The notes beneath the pieces were generated by a model. The model saw only the letters and a list, made by a program, of their open reading frames with translations. It searched no databases and was not told the origin of the DNA. A stretch of 64,000 nucleotides of DNA from Marihabitans asiaticum (lineage in GTDB: Bacteria > Actinomycetota > Actinomycetes > Actinomycetales > Dermatophilaceae), in NCBI RefSeq assembly GCF_007828725.1, contig NZ_VIUW01000002.1:558001-622000 (forward strand). The letters run 5' to 3'. The translations under genes and the position numbers were made by a program. Shown piece by piece: positions 18,271-30,262 of this stretch (the stretch's first letter is position 1; each line of letters starts with the position of its first letter).

Positions 18271-19413
18271 GTGAGACTCACCCTCGACGAGCCGTGGATG
18301 CGGCGCGCGCTGGCGCTCGCCGAGCGCGGCCCCGCCGTCGACCCCAACCCCCGGGTGGGATGCGTCCTCGTCGCGCCTGGCGACGGGGGCGAGCACGGCG
18401 AAGGGGGGACGCCGGGCGAAGGGGGTGCCGTCGGGGTCGTCGTGGGCGAGGGCTGGCACGAGGGGGCCGGCACCCGGCACGCCGAGGCGATGGCGCTCGA
18501 CGCCGCCGGGGGAAGGGCGCGCGGCGCCACCGCCTACGTCACCCTCGAGCCGTGCAGCCATACCGGCCGGACCGGGCCCTGCGCCGACCGGCTCATCGCG
18601 GCCGGGGTCGCCCGGGTGGTCCACGCCAGCGCCGATCCCGGGGTCGCCTCGGGCGGGGGCGCCGACCGCCTCCGCGGCGCAGGTGTCGACGTCGAGCAGG
18701 GTCTGCTCGTCGATCAGGCCGACGAGCTGGTCCGCGACTGGCGGGTCGCCACCCTCCTCGGCCGCCCGCGCGTCACGTGGAAGTACGCGGCCACCCTCGA
18801 CGGCCGCCTCGCTGCGACGGACGGCACGAGCCAGTGGATCACCGGCCCGGCCGCTCGCGCCGATGTCGGTCGCGAGCGCTCCCGGCACGGCGCCGTGCTC
18901 ACCGGGACGGGAACGGTCCTCGCCGACGACCCGCATTTCACCGCCCGAGACGGCGAGGGCACGCTGCTGACGCCTCAGCCGCTCCGGGTCGTCCTCGGCG
19001 AGCGCCCACTCCCCTCGCACGCCCGGGTCACGGACGAGGCGGCGGCCTCCCTTCGTCTCACTACCCGCGACATCAACGCCGCCCTGACCGAGCTGCACGC
19101 CCGAGAGGTCCGATCGGTCTGGCTCGAGTGCGGCCCCACCCTGGCAGCCGCGTTCTGGCGAGCGGGGTGCGTCGACGACGTCGTCGCGTACGTCGCGCCG
19201 GCGCTGCTCGGCGCCGGCCCGTCCCCGATCGCGGACCTCGGCATCACGACCATCACCGGAGCCCACCGGCTCGCGCTGCGCGCCGTCCACCAGGTCGGCG
19301 ACGACGTCCGGCTCGACCTGCGAGTACCCCCTGCTCACGCCCCTACGGCGTTGCCCCAGCATCTGGGGCAACGCCGTAGGGGGCCGACCGACCCAATCAA
19401 GGAGGCCCCCTGA
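18271..19413 (+). CDS. ribD: Bifunctional riboflavin deaminase/reductase
   Basis: This 380-residue enzyme carries out the second and third steps after GTP ring opening: deamination, then side-chain reduction of the pyrimidine intermediate. The deaminase domain has the zinc ligands HAEAMAL and PCSHTGRTGPC (residues 70-105); the NADPH reductase domain follows from VTWKYAATLDGRLA. The GTG start follows a GGAGG Shine-Dalgarno with 5-base spacing. Two oddities: residues near 34-52 form a Gly/Glu-rich insert encoded by two GCGAAGGGGG motifs, and the last 18 or so residues are encoded by a perfect 19-base-stem hairpin and its flank, replacing a normal terminus. Confidence 0.94.
   Translation: MRLTLDEPWMRRALALAERGPAVDPNPRVGCVLVAPGDGGEHGEGGTPGEGGAVGVVVGEGWHEGAGTRHAEAMALDAAGGRARGATAYVTLEPCSHTGRTGPCADRLIAAGVARVVHASADPGVASGGGADRLRGAGVDVEQGLLVDQADELVRDWRVATLLGRPRVTWKYAATLDGRLAATDGTSQWITGPAARADVGRERSRHGAVLTGTGTVLADDPHFTARDGEGTLLTPQPLRVVLGERPLPSHARVTDEAAASLRLTTRDINAALTELHAREVRSVWLECGPTLAAAFWRAGCVDDVVAYVAPALLGAGPSPIADLGITTITGAHRLALRAVHQVGDDVRLDLRVPPAHAPTALPQHLGQRRRGPTDPIKEAP
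19341..19381. repeat. Perfect 19-base-stem hairpin inside the ribD 3' end
   Basis: Arms 19341-19359 and 19363-19381 pair without mismatch around a CAT loop. The central 20 bases recur at 6575-6594. The hairpin lies inside the ribD frame, 30 bases before ribE, so it may attenuate or stabilise the message, or be a small repeat that inserted at the gene end. It is unlikely to be a full terminator, since ribE-ribBA-ribH follow without another promoter. Confidence 0.7.
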
Positions 19414-20005
19414 TGTTCACCGGCATCATCGAAGAGATCGGCACCGTCCGCGACCTGTCACCAGGGCGTGCACGCCTCTCGGTCGCAGCACGCACCGTGC
19501 TCGGCGACATCCGGCACGGCTGCTCCATCGCCGTCGCCGGGGTCTGCCTCACCGTCGTCGAGCACGACAGCGGGGGCTTCGTCGCCGACGTCATGGGCGA
19601 GACGCTGCGCTGGACCACCCTCGGCGCCCTCACCACCGGCGACCAGGTCAACCTCGAGCGCGCGGTGCGCGTCGACGGACGCCTGGACGGTCACGTGGTC
19701 CAAGGTCATGTCGACGGGGTCGCCCAGGTCACCGACCGTGTCGCGCACGACCGGTGGGAGGTGCTCACCCTGACCGCCCCCGAGTCGCTGCGTGGACACC
19801 TGGCCCGCAAGGGAGCGGTCACCCTCGACGGCACCTCGCTCACCGTGAGCGCGGTGACCGAGGACGGCTTCGAGGTGTCGCTGATCCCCGAGACCCTTGC
19901 CGCGACGACGCTCGGTCGGCTGCGACCCGGCGATCGCGTCAACCTTGAGACCGACGTCCTGGCGAAGTACGTCGAGCGCCTCCTCGCCGCGAGCGGAGCA
20001 CCCCG

Positions 20006-20009
<4 letters not shown>
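19413..20009 (+). CDS. ribE: Riboflavin synthase alpha subunit
   Basis: A 198-residue enzyme that dismutates two 6,7-dimethyl-8-ribityllumazine molecules to riboflavin. The two homologous barrel domains are visible: MFTGIIEEIG with CLTVV and WTTLG in the first, HVVQGHVDGV and GTSLTVSAV with ETLAATTLG in the second. Length is typical. The ATG overlaps the ribD stop (TGATG) and its own end overlaps ribBA by four bases, so the operon is tightly coupled and should obey the FMN riboswitch. Confidence 0.96.
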
Positions 20010-21699
<1,690 letters not shown>

Positions 21700-21722
21700 C
21701 CCGGCTCCCGCGAGGGCAACGG

Positions 21723-22289
21723 TCAGGCGAGCCCGAGGTCCTCGAGCGAGTAGGCGAAGCGATAGGGCACCCCGGCCTCGGCCTCGATCCGCTCTCCCGC
21801 GCCGGTCGCCCGGTCCGCGATGGTTGCGACGGCGACCACCTCGGCGCCGGCCTCGCGGCAGGCGGCGACCGCCTCCAGCGGCGAGCTGCCGGTCGTCGTC
21901 GTGTCCTCGACGACGAGGACCCGGCGCCCCTGCACCGAAGGGCCCTCGATGCGCTGCTGCAGCCCGTGCGCCTTGCCCTGCTTGCGCACGACGAAGGCGT
22001 CGAGCCGGTCACCGGCAGCGGCGGCAGCGTGCAGCATCGAGGTGGCGACCGGGTCGGCGCCGAGGGTCAACCCACCGACGGCGTCGAAGGCGAGGTCGGC
22101 GGTGAGGTCGCGCATCACCCGGCCGACGAGCGGAGCGGCCTCGCCGTGCAACGAGATCCGGCGCAGGTCGACGTAGTAGTCGGCCTCCTTGCCGGAGGAG
22201 AGGGTCACCCGGCCGTGGACGATCGCCTGCTCCTTGATGATCTCCAGCAGGCGGGCACGGTCGGCGGCGATGTCAGTCACGCCGGCCAT
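21723..22289 (-). CDS. pyrE: Orotate phosphoribosyltransferase
   Basis: A 188-residue pyrimidine enzyme that attaches phosphoribosyl to orotate using PRPP. It has the RVTLSSGKEADYYVDLR start, the GGLTLGADPVA loop, catalytic KQGKAHG and the PRPP motif VLVVEDTTTTGSSPLEA. The start is ambiguous: ATG 22289 gives an N-terminus like mycobacterial PyrE, but a TACGAT -10 box (22288-22293) overlaps it and lies seven bases before GTG 22280, which would suit a leaderless message. The gene stands alone and converges with ribH. Confidence 0.95.
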   Translation of the reverse strand: MAGVTDIAADRARLLEIIKEQAIVHGRVTLSSGKEADYYVDLRRISLHGEAAPLVGRVMRDLTADLAFDAVGGLTLGADPVATSMLHAAAAAGDRLDAFVVRKQGKAHGLQQRIEGPSVQGRRVLVVEDTTTTGSSPLEAVAACREAGAEVVAVATIADRATGAGERIEAEAGVPYRFAYSLEDLGLA

Positions 22290-22304
22290 CGTACGGACGT
22301 CGGC

Positions 22305-23048
22305 TCACCCGAGCGCACGCTCCAGCAGCGCTCGCAGCTCCTCGAAGTGCCGCTCGGCCCCGGCCTGCTGATAGCTGCTCGTGTCGGCCATCGTGAACCC
22401 GTGCGGCGCGTCGGGGTACACCGAGGTCACGTGGTCCACGCCGGCCGCCTCCAGCGCTTCGTCGAGCCGGGCGATCGCCTCGGGCGGGTTGAGCTTGTCC
22501 TGATCGGCGTGGCCGTAGACGAAGGCCGCAGTCGACCGCGCTACCCGGGTGTGCGGGCTGTCCTCCTCCTCGGTCGCGACCTCCGCGCCATGGAAGCCGC
22601 CGCACGCAGCGACGGTCGGTTCGAGCCCGGCTGCCCGGGTCGCGAAGCGCGCTCCCATGCAGTACCCCGTCACCCCGATCGGCCCGTCGTCCACCCCGTC
22701 GAGCCCACGCAGCGCCTCGACGTAGTGCGGCAGGTCGGCCTCCATCCGCTCGCCGGTGAGCTCGGCGAGGTACTCGGCCGAGACCTTGGCGTAGGCGGCG
22801 CGCTCGTCCGGGTCGCGCAGGTCGGCGCTCGGGGTGGTCTCCTCCGCCCGGCCGGAGCGGTAGAAGGTGTTCGGCGCGAGGACGACGTAGCCCCACGACG
22901 CGATCCGGTCGGCCATCTCCTCGATCTGAGGGCGCAGGCCGATCGCGTCCATGAAGAGCAGCACTCCCGGGTGGGTGCCGGCATCGGGTCGGGCGATGAC
23001 CGCCTCGGCGATGCCGTCGGCGGCGCAGATCTCGAAGAGCGGTCGCAT
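22305..23048 (-). CDS. Dienelactone hydrolase family protein
   Basis: A 247-residue alpha/beta hydrolase with the cysteine nucleophile elbow GVTGYCMGARFA, an Asp in HADQDKLN and His in APHGF, the Cys-Asp-His triad of dienelactone hydrolases. Such enzymes open lactones in aromatic breakdown or act on other esters; no pathway genes lie nearby, so the substrate is open. TATCGT (23056-23061) seven bases before the ATG suggests a leaderless transcript from a promoter shared back to back with xthA. Confidence 0.88.
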   Translation of the reverse strand: MRPLFEICAADGIAEAVIARPDAGTHPGVLLFMDAIGLRPQIEEMADRIASWGYVVLAPNTFYRSGRAEETTPSADLRDPDERAAYAKVSAEYLAELTGERMEADLPHYVEALRGLDGVDDGPIGVTGYCMGARFATRAAGLEPTVAACGGFHGAEVATEEEDSPHTRVARSTAAFVYGHADQDKLNPPEAIARLDEALEAAGVDHVTSVYPDAPHGFTMADTSSYQQAGAERHFEELRALLERALG

Positions 23049-23055
23049 GACCTCG

Positions 23056-23088
23056 ACGATACGAAGGCGTGGCCGCCCTGGCTAGGGT
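23056..23088. promoter_or_regulatory. Divergent leaderless promoters for the dienelactone hydrolase and xthA
   Basis: The 46 bases between the two start codons hold a TATCGT box (minus strand, 23056-23061) seven bases before the hydrolase ATG and a TAGGGT box (plus strand, 23083-23088) six bases before the xthA GTG. No Shine-Dalgarno is present on either side. Confidence 0.55.
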
Positions 23089-23094
23089 GGCCGG

Positions 23095-23886
23095 GTGCGC
23101 ATCGCGACCTGGAACGTCAACTCCATCCGCTCCCGTGTCGACCGTGTCGTCGACTGGCTGGGTCGCACCGACGTCGACGTCCTGCTCATGCAGGAGACCA
23201 AGGCCAAGGAGGACCAGTTCCCCCACGACCGCTTCCGCGACATCGGGTACGAGGTGGCCCACCACGGCCTGAACCAGTGGAACGGCGTGGCCGTGGTCTC
23301 CCGGGTGGGGATCGAGGATGTCTCGGTCGGCTTCCCCGACGTGCCCGGCTGGGGCGAGCCTCCGGCACCCGAGGCGCGGGCGATCGGGGCCACCTGCGCC
23401 GGGGTGCGGCTGTGGAGCCTCTACGTCCCCAACGGCCGGACGCTGGACGACCCTCACCTGGACTACAAGCTGCGCTGGCTGCAGACCTTGAGGGACCAGA
23501 CCAACGCGTGGCGCGCCGCTGAGCCGGACCTGCCAATGGCCCTCGCCGGTGACTTCAACATCGCCCCGCAGGACGAGGACGTGTGGTCGATGGGGTTCTT
23601 CGAGGGCAGGACCCACGTCTCCCCGCCGGAGCGCGCCGCCTTCCAGGGCTTCCTCGACGACGGGCTGGTCGATGTCGTCCGCCCGCACACCCCCGGGCCG
23701 GGTGTCTACACCTACTGGGACTACCAGCAGCTGCGCTTCCCCAAGCGTCAGGGGATGCGCATCGACTTCGTCCTGGGCACTCCCCCCTTCGCCGACCGCG
23801 TCCAGGGCGCGGCGATCGACCGCGAGGAGCGCAAGGGCAAGGGCGCCAGCGACCACGCCCCGGTGGTCGTCGAGCTGGCCGACTGA
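23095..23886 (+). CDS. xthA: Exodeoxyribonuclease III / AP endonuclease
   Basis: A 263-residue Mg-dependent nuclease of base-excision repair that nicks DNA at abasic sites and cleans 3' ends. Motifs are IATWNVNSIRSR at the start, LLMQETKAKEDQFP with the metal-binding Glu, LYVPNGR, LAGDFNIAPQDEDVW and the C-terminal catalytic SDHAPVVVEL. GTG is fixed by the family N-terminus (MRIATWNVNS) and by the -10 box six bases upstream. The alpha/beta hydrolase gene follows after 24 bases. Confidence 0.96.
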   Translation: MRIATWNVNSIRSRVDRVVDWLGRTDVDVLLMQETKAKEDQFPHDRFRDIGYEVAHHGLNQWNGVAVVSRVGIEDVSVGFPDVPGWGEPPAPEARAIGATCAGVRLWSLYVPNGRTLDDPHLDYKLRWLQTLRDQTNAWRAAEPDLPMALAGDFNIAPQDEDVWSMGFFEGRTHVSPPERAAFQGFLDDGLVDVVRPHTPGPGVYTYWDYQQLRFPKRQGMRIDFVLGTPPFADRVQGAAIDREERKGKGASDHAPVVVELAD

Positions 23887-23910
23887 GCACGACCGAGAAG
23901 AGAGCCGAAG

Positions 23911-24798
23911 ATGCTGCGACACGAGCCCCACCCCGAGGGCAGCCTCGTCACGACCCGCACGATCGAGGCGCCGGACGGCTCTCGGCTGCACGTCGTCGAC
24001 CACACCCCGGATGCCGGGGCCGACGAGGGACTGCCCACGGTGGTCCTCGCCCACGGGTGGACGATGGACCACTCGACGTGGGACAAGGTGGTGCTCGCGC
24101 TGCGGCAGCGGGTGCCCGTCCGGGTCGTAACCTACGACCAGCCCGGCCACGGCCGCTCGACCCTGGGCGATGAGCCCGCGACCGTGCGGGGCCTCGCCGA
24201 CACCCTGGACGTCGTGGTCCGCGAGATGTGCCCGACCGGCCCCCTGGTGCTCGGCGGCCACTCCATGGGCGGGATGACCCTCATGGCGTACGCCGGGGCG
24301 CACCCCGTCTCGCTGCGCGAGAGGGCGAAGGGGGTGCTCCTCGTCGCGACGACCCCGGAGCTGGCCAGCCTGCGCAAGCGCATCCGGGGCGAAGGGGTGG
24401 TGATGGGCATCCAGTCCCTCCTCCCCTTCGCGGCTCCCGCGCTGCCCATGCCCGAGCGGATGGTGCGCGGGATCTTCGGCGCGGACGCCTCGCCGGCCGA
24501 CGTCGCCGAGGCGCGTCGGATCATCAACGGCACCCGCGCCCGGACGACCGGCCAGTACTTCAAGGCCCTCCTCGGGCATGACGAGATCGCCTCGCTGGCC
24601 AACCTTGCGGGGATCCCGACCGTGGTCATGGCGGGGTCGCGCGACCCGCTCACCCCGGCCAAGTGGAGCCGGATGTACCACGAGCGGATCCCCGGCGCAG
24701 AGCTCGACGTGATCGACGGCGCCGGCCACATGCTCATGTGGGAGGCGACCGACCGGGTCGTCGACCACCTGCACCGCCTGGTCACCGGCGCACGCTGA
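23911..24798 (+). CDS. Alpha/beta-fold hydrolase
   Basis: A 295-residue hydrolase with the oxyanion region VLAHGWTMDHSTWD, the serine nucleophile elbow GGHSMGGMT near residue 112, the acid region MAGSRDPLTPA and the catalytic His in GAGHMLMWE. Substrates in this very broad family range from esters to epoxides and cannot be predicted. It may be cotranscribed with xthA. Motif copies at about 24323, 24390 and 24423 fall inside the gene. Confidence 0.88.
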   Translation: MLRHEPHPEGSLVTTRTIEAPDGSRLHVVDHTPDAGADEGLPTVVLAHGWTMDHSTWDKVVLALRQRVPVRVVTYDQPGHGRSTLGDEPATVRGLADTLDVVVREMCPTGPLVLGGHSMGGMTLMAYAGAHPVSLRERAKGVLLVATTPELASLRKRIRGEGVVMGIQSLLPFAAPALPMPERMVRGIFGADASPADVAEARRIINGTRARTTGQYFKALLGHDEIASLANLAGIPTVVMAGSRDPLTPAKWSRMYHERIPGAELDVIDGAGHMLMWEATDRVVDHLHRLVTGAR

Positions 24799-24863
24799 CC
24801 CCGGCGCGCCTGGACAGCCCGTCTGGACGACGCGACTCACCGCAGCACGATGGGCGGCAGGTC

Positions 24864-24893
24864 GCGAAGGGAGATGACACCTACCCCCTTCGC
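24864..24893. terminator. Inverted GCGAAGGG pair between convergent genes
   Basis: GCGAAGGG (24864-24871) faces CCCTTCGC (24886-24893) with a 14-base loop, in the 107-base gap between the convergent hydrolase and transporter genes. The position suits a bidirectional terminator made from the dispersed motif. Confidence 0.5.
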
Positions 24894-24905
24894 CCGGCGG
24901 CCCGG

Positions 24906-26780
24906 CTAGCGGTCGCGGCGCGACCTGGCGCCCATGCTGTCGGCGGGGAGTGATTCCGGGCGGCGGCCCAGGGTCAGCAGCGCGACGAGGGCGCCCAGGC
25001 CGGCTGCCACCGCCGCGCCGAGGAAGACCGTCTCGACCTGGACCAGGGCGGTCTCGAGCAGGGCCTGGCCGTCGGTGCGCTGCCCGGCAGGCAGAGCGCT
25101 CACCGCCTCGTAGTAGCGGTGCAGACCGATCCCGGTGAGCAGGGCGAGCCCGACGACCATCCCGATCATCCGAGAGACGACGACCAGCGAGCTCGCCGTG
25201 CCGTGGGCGCTCTGCGGCGCGTCGGCCAGGGCGGCGTCGTTGACCGGGGCGAGCGCGAGGCCGGCGCCGAGACCCACGAGCGCGAGGACCGCGGTCGACA
25301 TGAGCGTCTGTTCCAGCGAGTCCGGCCCCCAGCTCGACATCACGAGCAGCCCGGCGGACATCAGGGCCAGCCCGCCGCCGGCGACGACGCCCGCACCGAG
25401 CCGCCGCAGCAGCGCACCGCCGAGCAGCGCACCCACCGGGACCGCGACGAGGAAGCGCACCAGGACCAGCGCGGCCTCGGTCTGGCCGCCCGGCAGCGTG
25501 AGCCGGGCCAGGAGCGGGACGTCGACGACGACCGAGACGAGCGCGACCCCGGCGAGCAGGCTGACCACGAGCGCCCACGGGGTGCGACCCGCGTAGGTCC
25601 CGCGGGGCACGAGGGGGTGAGCTGCCGTGCGGTGGCGCCACACGTACGCAGCAGCCGCGACGACGGCGACCGGCAGCAGCGCGAACCCGAGGGGCCCGAC
25701 CACCTCGGTCTCCGGGTCGGCCGCGGCGAAGGTGAGCACGACGCAGCCCAGCGCGCTGCCGAGCAGCAGGGCCCCGGGCAGGTCCCCCTGGCGCAGCACC
25801 GGCCACCAGGCGCTTGCGCTCAGGGCCAGGGCGGCGGCTCCCACGACGAGCGCGAGCACGCCCACGGGCGTGAGCAGGCGGTGGTCGTGATCGCCGAACG
25901 GCACGAACGGCAGGCCGAGGGTCACGTCGGTGACGAGCCGTGCCGGAGCGGCGAGCGCGAGCCACAGCAGCCCGACCGACGCCACCCCCAGCCAGCCCCC
26001 CATCCCCAACCACCCCGCGAACCGCCGCCCGACCCGCCCAGACACCCCCGCCCCCTTCGCAGATCCCCGGGGAACCTCAGACGAACGGTCGGCTCTCCCC
26101 TTCGCAGATCCCCGGGGAACCTCAGACGAACGGTCGGCTCTCCCCTTCGCAGATCCCCGGGGAACCTCAGACGAACGGTCGCGGGCCACCCACCAGATGG
26201 CCGCCGCGAGCAGCCCGCCGAGCACGACGTTGAGCCAGAAGATCGCCCGCCAGTCGGCGACCGCGAGGACGGCCGCGCCGAGGACCGGGCCGAGGACCGA
26301 CCCCAGCTCCTGCACGCCGCCGACGACACCGAGCGGGACGCCGCGCCGGCCCACCGGCCACAGGTCCGCGACGATGGCGAGGGTCGCCGGCACCAGACCT
26401 CCCCCACCGATCCCCTGGACGACGCGTCCGGCGACGAGCACGTCGAGGTCGACCGCGAGCGCGGTGACCCCAGAGCCGAGGACGAAGAGGGCGAGGCAGG
26501 CCAGGAGGATCCGGCTCCGGGCCACGAGATCGGCCAGACGTCCGATGAGCGGCAGGACCGCGATGTAGCCGAGGAGGAAGCCGGAGATGATCGGGGTGGC
26601 CCGCTGCAGGCTGTCCAGGGTCAGCCCGACCCCGGCCATCATGTCGGTCAGCGCGAGGACGACCACGTAGGTGTCGGCGGCCGCGAGCGCCACCGCGGTC
26701 GAGGCCAGCGCGAGGAGCGCACGGGCGTTGACCGCACGCGGCACCGGTCCGGCGCCGGTGTCGGTGTCGGCGTCGCTCAC
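24906..26780 (-). CDS. MFS exporter, P55 (Rv1410c)-like, with an in-frame repeat insertion
   Basis: A 624-residue major facilitator of the 14-helix type. It follows a LprG-like lipoprotein gene and overlaps its stop by four bases, the arrangement of mycobacterial lprG-P55, where the pair moves triacylated lipids to the outer envelope. The usual signature (GRLADLVARSRILL) lies near residue 75. Residues about 200-245 are three copies of a 15-residue unit (RSSEVPRGSAKGRAD) in the cytoplasmic loop after helix 6, encoded by a repeated DNA element also present between genes at 54525-54627. Relatives lack such a stretch, so the insert is probably recent and tolerated. Confidence 0.9.
   Translation of the reverse strand: MSDADTDTGAGPVPRAVNARALLALASTAVALAAADTYVVVLALTDMMAGVGLTLDSLQRATPIISGFLLGYIAVLPLIGRLADLVARSRILLACLALFVLGSGVTALAVDLDVLVAGRVVQGIGGGGLVPATLAIVADLWPVGRRGVPLGVVGGVQELGSVLGPVLGAAVLAVADWRAIFWLNVVLGGLLAAAIWWVARDRSSEVPRGSAKGRADRSSEVPRGSAKGRADRSSEVPRGSAKGAGVSGRVGRRFAGWLGMGGWLGVASVGLLWLALAAPARLVTDVTLGLPFVPFGDHDHRLLTPVGVLALVVGAAALALSASAWWPVLRQGDLPGALLLGSALGCVVLTFAAADPETEVVGPLGFALLPVAVVAAAAYVWRHRTAAHPLVPRGTYAGRTPWALVVSLLAGVALVSVVVDVPLLARLTLPGGQTEAALVLVRFLVAVPVGALLGGALLRRLGAGVVAGGGLALMSAGLLVMSSWGPDSLEQTLMSTAVLALVGLGAGLALAPVNDAALADAPQSAHGTASSLVVVSRMIGMVVGLALLTGIGLHRYYEAVSALPAGQRTDGQALLETALVQVETVFLGAAVAAGLGALVALLTLGRRPESLPADSMGARSRRDR
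26052..26180. repeat. Three 45-bp units of the CCCCGGGG/GCGAAGGGG repeat inside the MFS gene
   Basis: A 39-base element begins at 26052, 26097 and 26142, separated by the 6-base spacer GGCTCT. On the minus strand it runs from GACCGTTCGTCTGAGG through the palindrome CCCCGGGG to GCGAAGGGG. The period of 45 keeps the reading frame. Near-identical single elements lie between genes at 54525-54563 and 54589-54627. Confidence 0.9.
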
Positions 26781-27478
26781 GCGGGCTCGTCGACGGTGAC
26801 CGACTTGCCGTACTCGGAGAGGTTGACGCTGTAGCTCGTGGTCGACCCCTCGTAGAACTCGCCGCTGATCTTCGCCGCCCGGAGCTCACCCGACGTCGGC
26901 TCGATGCTGTAGGTGACGTCGAAGCTCTGCGCGGCCTCACCGAGGGCGAAGAGGTCCTGCACCGGTCCGGCCGGCAGGGTGCCGGAGTAGGTCTGCAGCA
27001 CGTCCTTGCCGTCGCGGCTCTTCTCCCCCGCCTGCACCTGGGTGGTCTCGGCCAGGAGGCGCCCGACGCCGGTCTCGGAGCGGAACAGCTCGGCCGGGTT
27101 GGGCGCGCCGAGGTCGGCCATGTCGACCGGGTTGAAGTCCTCGGTGAAGAACGACATCCAGGTCTCCTCGTCGATGGCGATGAGCTCGACCCCGGCCGGG
27201 TTGCCCTGGATCCTCCCGGTGATCTCACCGGTGAAGGCCGGCCGCTCGGCGTCCACGATCCCGTCGCCGACCGCCCGGCTCACCCCGTCCCGCCCCTCGG
27301 GGATCGTCGAGCTGGTCAGCTCGATGTGCAGCCCCCCTGCCGCCTCGAACCTCTCCCGGGCAGCCTGCAGGACCTGCTCGGGCGCCTGGGTCTCTTCCGG
27401 CGGGCTGTCCTCGCCCCCGGAACAGGCAGGCAGCACGAGCAGCGCGGGGACGAGGGCCAGCACGACGCGACGACGCAT
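26777..27478 (-). CDS. LprG/LppX-like lipoprotein
   Basis: A 233-residue exported lipoprotein. The signal peptide ends in the lipobox LPAC, with lipidated Cys19. The mature part (QVLQAARERFEAAGGLHIELTSS, then VELIAIDEETWMSF) resembles the LppX/LprA/LprF/LprG family, which has a hydrophobic cavity that carries lipids across the cell envelope. It precedes the P55-type transporter with a four-base overlap, as in mycobacteria, and as there riboflavin genes lie close by. A TACCTT box (27485-27490) six bases before the ATG suggests a leaderless operon message. Confidence 0.88.
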   Translation of the reverse strand: MRRRVVLALVPALLVLPACSGGEDSPPEETQAPEQVLQAARERFEAAGGLHIELTSSTIPEGRDGVSRAVGDGIVDAERPAFTGEITGRIQGNPAGVELIAIDEETWMSFFTEDFNPVDMADLGAPNPAELFRSETGVGRLLAETTQVQAGEKSRDGKDVLQTYSGTLPAGPVQDLFALGEAAQSFDVTYSIEPTSGELRAAKISGEFYEGSTTSYSVNLSEYGKSVTVDEPA

Positions 27479-27510
27479 GGGGTCAAGGTATCCGGGCCGC
27501 GCCGGACGGG

Positions 27511-30084
<2,574 letters not shown>

Positions 30085-30163
30085 GCGGGGTGCTCCTTTG
30101 GCTCGGTGGTCACGAAGGGGTGTGACGAAGGGGGTGTCGGTTCACCTGGTCCAACGACCTCAA

Positions 30164-30187
30164 AGTTGAGCGTATTCCGCTCAACTT
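30164..30187. promoter_or_regulatory. HAIR element (HspR operator) before clpB
   Basis: TTGAG (30166-30170) and CTCAA (30180-30184) are separated by nine bases, exactly the geometry of the CTTGAGT-N7-ACTCAAG HAIR consensus. The flanking AAG/CTT and GCG/CGC bases extend the symmetry. It lies 80 bases before the clpB ATG. Three GCGAAGGGG-type motifs crowd the same leader (about 30114, 30127 and 30200). Confidence 0.85.
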
Positions 30188-30262
30188 GCGCTGTCACCCC
30201 CTTCGCCCGAACCCGTCGCCCACCCCTGGTCACCAGGCGAACTTGAATGTAGATTCGACTCC

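Noticed and set aside
19351-19380. ribD hairpin as an intrinsic terminator
   Set aside because: It is inside the coding frame with no T-run, and three coupled rib genes follow.
22273-26013. A 1246-codon open frame on the minus strand
   Set aside because: It runs antisense to or in another frame of pyrE, xthA, the hydrolases and the MFS gene, with Gly/Arg-rich composition and no family motifs; such shadows are normal at this GC.
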